Origin: Paenibacillus polysaccharolyticus
GTDB taxonomy: Bacteria > Bacillota > Bacilli > Paenibacillales > Paenibacillaceae
DNA: 64,000 bases
NCBI RefSeq assembly: GCF_900102085.1
Contig: NZ_FMVM01000015.1
Coordinates: 147,715 to 211,714, forward strand
Direction: 5' to 3'
Positions within the stretch are counted from its first letter, which is position 1, and each line of letters starts with the position of its first letter. The position numbers and the translations under genes are program-made. Shown here in pieces: positions 59,662 through 64,000 of this stretch. Under the pieces are notes generated by a model, which saw only the letters and a list, made by a program, of their open reading frames with translations, had not been told where the DNA came from and did not search any database.

Positions 59662-62220
59662 ATGGCGGAAGAAATGAACTCGCAGATTAAAGATCGGGAT
59701 ATTGGCGTCGAGATGCGTGAATCGTTTATGGATTATGCGATGAGCATCATTGTGAGCCGTGCCCTGCCAGATGTGCGTGATGGATTGAAGCCGGTTCACC
59801 GGCGCATTCTGTATGCAATGTCGGAGCTTGGCATGACACCTGATAAACCACATAAAAAATCAGCCAGAATCGTCGGCGAAGTTATCGGTAAGTATCACCC
59901 GCACGGTGACTCTGCCGTTTACGAGACGATGGTACGGATGGCACAGGACTTCTCCCTGCGTTACATGCATGTAGATGGACACGGTAACTTCGGATCAGTC
60001 GATGGTGATATGGCTGCAGCGATGCGTTATACCGAGGCACGTTTGTCCAAGATTGCAATGGAAATGCTCAGAGATATCAACAAGGACACCATTGACTTCC
60101 AACCAAACTATGATGGCGAAGAAAATGAACCTATTGTTCTCCCTGCTCGTTTTCCTAACTTGCTTGTCAATGGAGTTGGCGGGATCGCCGTAGGTATGGC
60201 TACCAATATTCCTCCTCATAATCTGGGAGAGGTTATTGACGGCGTACAGGCCATGATTAAAAATCCAGACATTACATCCATGGAACTGATGGATTATATC
60301 CAAGGTCCCGACTTCCCTACATCTGGTTATATTCTGGGACGTTCAGGTATTCGTCAGGCTTACCAGACTGGACGCGGATCGGTAACGATGCGTGCCAGAA
60401 CCAATATCGAAGAGAACAATAACAAAGCTCGTATCGTCGTTACTGAGCTTCCATACCAGGTGAACAAAGCAAGACTCGTAGAGAAAATTGCTGAACTGGT
60501 ACGTGACAAAAAGATCGATGGCATTACCGATCTGCGTGATGAATCTGACCGTAATGGTATGCGGGTTGTGATTGAGCTTCGCAGGGACGTCAATCCTGGT
60601 GTTGTGTTGAACAATTTGTACAAGCACACTTCGATGCAGTCCACATTCGGTATTAACATGCTTGCGATCGTCAATAAAGAACCAAAGATTCTGAATCTGC
60701 GTGAAGTGTTGTATCACTATTTGCAGCACCAGATTGAGGTTATTCGTCGCCGTACACAATTCGAATTGAGAAAAGCGGAAGCTCGTGCTCACATTCTGGA
60801 AGGTTTGCGTATTGCATTGGATCACATCGACGAGATCATTACGTTGATTCGTTCATCAAGCAATACAGATGCCGCTAGAGAAGGTTTGATTGAGCGTTTC
60901 TCACTCAGCCATGACCAGGCGCAAGCTATTCTGGATATGCGTTTGCAACGTCTGACAGGTTTGGAACGTGAACGGATCGAGAACGAGTACAACGAATTGA
61001 TGGTCAAAATCCGCGAGTATCGCGAAATTTTGGCTAATGAACATCTTGTACTTGAGATTATCAGTACAGAGCTTCAGGAAATTCGTGAGCGTTTTGGTGA
61101 CGATCGCCGTACCGAGATCACGGTTGGAGAAGAAAGTATTCTGGATGAGGATCTGATTCCACGTGAAGAAGTAATCATCACGATTACCCACACAGGTTAC
61201 GTTAAACGTCTGCCTGTATCTACCTACCGTAGCCAAAAACGCGGAGGACGCGGTGTTGTAGGGATGGATACAAAGGATACCGACTTTGTCGAGCATCTTT
61301 TCGTTACCAACTCTCACAACTACCTGATGTTCTTCACGGATAAAGGTAAAGTATATCGCCTGAAAGCTTATGAGATTCCAGAGCTTGGACGTACAGCGCG
61401 TGGGACACCAATTATCAACCTGATTCAGATTGAGCAAGGGGAGTCTGTCAATGCGGTTATTCCAGTACAGGAATTCGAGAGTGATAAGTATCTATTCTTT
61501 GCAACACGTCAGGGTGTAGTGAAGAAAACGCCGCTTGAAGATTACACGAACATTCGTAAAGGCGGACTTATCGGGATCTCCTTGCGTGATGATGACAGCC
61601 TGATTGATGTGAAGCTGACGGATGGGCAACAAGAGATTATCATGGGTACAGCTCATGGAATGTCTATTCGTTTCTCGGAGGGTAATGTACGTTCTATGGG
61701 ACGTAGTGCTACCGGGGTTAAGGGTATCACGCTTGACGATCAAGACGCGGTTATCGGTATGGACGTCGTAGATGCTGATCTGGATGTTTTGATTGTCACA
61801 GCCAAAGGGTACGGTAAACGGACCCCAGTTAGTGATTACCGGATGCAAACTCGTGGTGGTAAAGGAATCAAGACGATCAATGTTACCGAGAAGAACGGTG
61901 CTGTTGTCAGTCTCAAAATGGTTAAAACAGAAGAGGATCTGATGATTATCACATCCAGTGGTACATTAATTCGGATGAGCATGGATGGCATCTCAACCAT
62001 GGGTCGCTATACTCAGGGTGTGAAGCTAATCCATATTCGTGAGGAAGACGCTGTAGCTACCGTAAGCCGAATTGATAAAAATGAAGAAGAACCAGATGAA
62101 GATAACGATGAAGCAACAGAATCTGGGGCGTCCTCTGATACAGAGTTAAATTTGGAAGAAGGCATGGCGTCTGAAGCAGAAGCTGATGTTCAAGATGATG
62201 ATTCAGGTTCGGAAGAATAA
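59662..62220 (+). CDS. gyrA: DNA gyrase subunit A
   Basis: GyrA cuts and rejoins DNA for gyrase. The N-terminal domain has the QRDR HPHGDSAVYETMVRMAQDF with Ser84 and Glu88, the usual quinolone-sensitive residues, and catalytic Y123 in MRYTEARL. The C-terminal pinwheel has six repeats and the GyrA box QKRGGRG. The tail after about 810 is strongly acidic. It has 852 residues. The ATG follows AAGGAGG. It has its own upstream region and terminator and is not joined to gyrB. Confidence 0.98.
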   Translation: MAEEMNSQIKDRDIGVEMRESFMDYAMSIIVSRALPDVRDGLKPVHRRILYAMSELGMTPDKPHKKSARIVGEVIGKYHPHGDSAVYETMVRMAQDFSLRYMHVDGHGNFGSVDGDMAAAMRYTEARLSKIAMEMLRDINKDTIDFQPNYDGEENEPIVLPARFPNLLVNGVGGIAVGMATNIPPHNLGEVIDGVQAMIKNPDITSMELMDYIQGPDFPTSGYILGRSGIRQAYQTGRGSVTMRARTNIEENNNKARIVVTELPYQVNKARLVEKIAELVRDKKIDGITDLRDESDRNGMRVVIELRRDVNPGVVLNNLYKHTSMQSTFGINMLAIVNKEPKILNLREVLYHYLQHQIEVIRRRTQFELRKAEARAHILEGLRIALDHIDEIITLIRSSSNTDAAREGLIERFSLSHDQAQAILDMRLQRLTGLERERIENEYNELMVKIREYREILANEHLVLEIISTELQEIRERFGDDRRTEITVGEESILDEDLIPREEVIITITHTGYVKRLPVSTYRSQKRGGRGVVGMDTKDTDFVEHLFVTNSHNYLMFFTDKGKVYRLKAYEIPELGRTARGTPIINLIQIEQGESVNAVIPVQEFESDKYLFFATRQGVVKKTPLEDYTNIRKGGLIGISLRDDDSLIDVKLTDGQQEIIMGTAHGMSIRFSEGNVRSMGRSATGVKGITLDDQDAVIGMDVVDADLDVLIVTAKGYGKRTPVSDYRMQTRGGKGIKTINVTEKNGAVVSLKMVKTEEDLMIITSSGTLIRMSMDGISTMGRYTQGVKLIHIREEDAVATVSRIDKNEEEPDEDNDEATESGASSDTELNLEEGMASEAEADVQDDDSGSEE

Positions 62221-62270
62221 CATAGGTATCTTGTTTTATTGAATCGTTAAGAAACTTGAAACAGGATACG

Positions 62271-62298
62271 AAGGGCTCCCTTTATGGGGGCCCTTTTT
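62271..62298 (+). terminator. gyrA terminator
   Basis: Arms AAGGGC-t-CCC and GGG-g-GCCCTT with a five-base loop are followed by a T run, 50 bp after gyrA. Confidence 0.9.
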
Positions 62299-62447
62299 GA
62301 TATGTACAGAAGAAATAATGGAAGCTTCAAAATCTAGGATGTACAGCCTGTTTTCTGAGTAATATAATGGGAAATAACATGAGAAACCGGGACTATGGTC
62401 TTGTATTGTCATCATCTTAAGAAGAACGATGAGTGAGGGGAATCGGT

Positions 62448-63563
62448 ATGGGATTAATTACCCTGTCAGAAGTCAAACCAGGACTAAAATTGGGAAGTGA
62501 TGTGCAGACGTCACGTGGCAATGTGTTGCTTCAAAAGGGTAAAATTATTTTACCTAAAGATATGGAAGTCCTCAGGGCGTTTTTGATTCATCAGGTGGAC
62601 ATCGAACAAGAGAGGACAGGAACTAGCAGTGGAGGTTCAAAAGGAGTAACTGGGCCCAGCGGAGCATTAGGAACAGCCGTTGCAGAGAAGAATGGGGAAC
62701 GGACAAGTACAATAGTTTCAGCCCCGGTTATTACACTTCAAGATGAATACGAGAAAATGGTTACGTTGACTAAAAACGCGTTTCTCTCCTCATTAGCTGC
62801 TGAATTGCCCGTTTATGAGTTACGGACACAGCTAGAGGCTTTGTTCATACATCTCAAACAATATAATGTGCTTACCTTCAGTCCACGCAATATGAAAGAG
62901 CATGATTATGTATATCACCATGCTGTGCTAAGCGCGATTACATCCTATCAACTGGCTCAGTGGATCGATCTCCCCTCTAAGGACTGGATGCAGGTTGCCT
63001 TTGCTGGATTGTTCCATGATATCGGTAATAACAAGGTTGATCCGCAGATTCTCCATAAACCTTCTTCTCTGACAGCGGAGGAGCAAGAGGAGATCAGGCA
63101 ACACACCAAGTATGGTTATCAGATTCTTAAACAGGCTAAGGCCATCAATGAAGGTGCAAGACTTGCAGCACTGCAGCATCACGAAAAAGTGGATGGATCG
63201 GGTTATCCCTTGCAACTTACCGGGACACAGATTCATATCTATGCCAAAATCGTAGCTATCGCAGATATTTTCCATGCAATGACCCTAGAGAAGATTTATC
63301 GTAAGGCTCAATCTCCATATCTGGTTCTGGAACAAATTCAAAGTGAGGCGTTTGGTAAACTGGAACCTTCTATTGTGAATATGTTTGTACAACGCTCCAC
63401 TCAAATTCATAACGGAATACGGGTGAAGCTGAGTAATAACCAGATTGGGGAAATTATTTTCTCAGATCGAGATCATCCTACTCGGCCAATGGTATCTGTA
63501 GAAGGATCGATCATCAATCTGATGCAACAAAGACAGTTATATATTCAAGAAGTATTAGGTTAG
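62448..63563 (+). CDS. HD-GYP domain phosphodiesterase
   Basis: This cytoplasmic protein probably hydrolyses cyclic-di-GMP or a related nucleotide. An N-terminal DUF3391-like segment (LSEVKPGLKLGSDVQTSRGNVLLQKG) is followed by a linker and the HD-GYP domain (about 150-330). Ligands are in YHHAVLSAI, the HD of GLFHDIGNNKVD, the HTKYGYQIL segment, HHEKVDGSGYP (the GYP motif) and IVAIADIFHAMT. The C-terminal PilZ-like or beta tail is short. It has 371 residues from ATG 62448, behind GAGGGG. It lies alone between gyrA and the rRNA operon. Confidence 0.9.
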   Translation: MGLITLSEVKPGLKLGSDVQTSRGNVLLQKGKIILPKDMEVLRAFLIHQVDIEQERTGTSSGGSKGVTGPSGALGTAVAEKNGERTSTIVSAPVITLQDEYEKMVTLTKNAFLSSLAAELPVYELRTQLEALFIHLKQYNVLTFSPRNMKEHDYVYHHAVLSAITSYQLAQWIDLPSKDWMQVAFAGLFHDIGNNKVDPQILHKPSSLTAEEQEEIRQHTKYGYQILKQAKAINEGARLAALQHHEKVDGSGYPLQLTGTQIHIYAKIVAIADIFHAMTLEKIYRKAQSPYLVLEQIQSEAFGKLEPSIVNMFVQRSTQIHNGIRVKLSNNQIGEIIFSDRDHPTRPMVSVEGSIINLMQQRQLYIQEVLG

Positions 63564-63587
63564 AAGCATAGTTGGATTTGTTGTGTG

Positions 63588-63619
63588 AAGACCTTCTCAT
63601 AACGAGAGGGTCTTTTTTT
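63588..63619 (+). terminator. Terminator of the HD-GYP gene
   Basis: Arms AGACC-t-TCTC and GAGA-g-GGTCT with a five-base loop are followed by a run of T. Confidence 0.9.
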
Positions 63620-63719
63620 AATATGGTAGTTAAAAGGTTAACGTTTATGAGTATATTCGTTATCAAATGAGTCCAACTATAGTTTAGTGTTAAGTAATAA
63701 AAGAAATTAGAAAAAATAC

Positions 63720-63748
63720 TTGCATTAAAATTCTCTACATGGTATATT
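63720..63748 (+). promoter_or_regulatory. rRNA operon promoter P1
   Basis: TTGCAT (63720-63725), a 17-bp spacer and TATATT (63743-63748). Confidence 0.8.
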
Positions 63749-63830
63749 CTAATTCCGGCCAAGAAAACACAGTTAAGACGGTGCGGCAAGCCAATAAAAA
63801 CAAGCTTCGAAAGAAACTTAAAAAAAGTGC

Positions 63831-63859
63831 TTGCAAAGTTGGTTCGGAAATGGTATGAT
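63831..63859 (+). promoter_or_regulatory. rRNA operon promoter P2
   Basis: TTGCAA (63831-63836), a 17-bp spacer and TATGAT (63854-63859), 111 bp after P1, the tandem layout of Bacillales rrn operons. Confidence 0.85.
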
Positions 63860-63865
63860 ATAAAA

Positions 63866-64000
63866 GTTACTGAAGCGAATGAGTGACGGTGACTGAATAT
63901 GTTTGATCTTTGAAAACTGAACAACGAGTGAGTAAACATTCTGCTTGCAGAATGATGTGAAGGTTTTTGCTACATGCCATCTGGCTGTATGAAAACTGGA
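63866..64000 (+). other. Leader of an rRNA operon (16S gene beyond the right edge)
   Basis: GATCTTTGAAAACTGAACAA (63905-63924) is a common pre-16S leader sequence with antitermination features. The mature 16S start is not reached within the window. Confidence 0.75.

Noticed and set aside
1..64000. CRISPR arrays, prophage or complete insertion sequences
   Set aside because: No regularly spaced direct repeats, integrase, transposase or phage structural genes were found. Only the MITE-like element suggests mobility.

Overview
The window is the replication-origin region of a Gram-positive, endospore-forming chromosome, very probably a Paenibacillus. The gene order matches the Bacillales origin: rpmH, rnpA, yidC, jag, mnmE, mnmG, rsmG, noc, parA and parB on one side, and dnaA, dnaN, yaaA, recF, remB, gyrB and gyrA on the other. 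Perfect parS sites, YyaC, Noc and a YheC/YheD coat-type protein fit a spore former. The SLH-anchored peptidase, the YheC/D gene between gyrB and gyrA, and the unusual neighbourhoods fit Paenibacillus better than Bacillus. The genus is inferred from gene content, not from a database search.

Layout. From about 1 to 46.5 kb nearly every gene is on the minus strand (left replichore). In order this arm holds: walR-walK-yycH-yycI (cell-wall stress control); an M23 endopeptidase with a WalR box upstream; a SAM methyltransferase with a long leader carrying a 10-codon ORF; purA with a PurR control site; a mazG-like-yybS-gdpP-rplI-dnaB operon; a CBS protein; an LCP wall ligase; a DHA2 efflux pump; an SLH-prolyl oligopeptidase; a DacA-like protein lacking its catalytic serine; a five-gene oligopeptide ABC transporter; a VanY-like peptidase; rpsF-ssb-rpsR; tRNA-Ser; DUF951/MscS/DUF3343; a cysteine desulfurase; the parA/parB/noc partition and nucleoid-occlusion set; rsmG-mnmG-mnmE; jag-yidC; and rnpA and rpmH. 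From 47 kb on, genes are mostly on the plus strand: gntR-gntP-gntK, dnaA-dnaN-yaaA-recF-remB-gyrB, gyrA, an HD-GYP protein, and the tandem promoters and leader of an rRNA operon whose 16S gene lies beyond the right edge.

Origin. DnaA boxes form three groups: beside rpmH (46762-46875), upstream of dnaA (51394-51685), and between dnaA and dnaN (about 53210-53253), where an AT-rich DnaA-trio-like unwinding element follows. A roughly 4-kb gluconate operon lies between the first two groups, so the usual rpmH-dnaA interval appears to have been split. Two perfect Spo0A boxes lie within the dnaA-proximal group. One parS site is inside parB. A second is the stem of the rsmG terminator.

Non-coding and mobile structure. 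A structured RNA candidate (31869-32092) has a 9-bp closing helix, at least two internal hairpins and a strong terminator. A 177-bp element with 16-bp perfect terminal inverted repeats (39475-39651) looks like a MITE. Four copies of a short intergenic repeat, two in each orientation, lie between yycH and yycI. A 26-bp perfect inverted repeat stands upstream of the opp-like operon. No CRISPR array, prophage or intact insertion sequence was seen.
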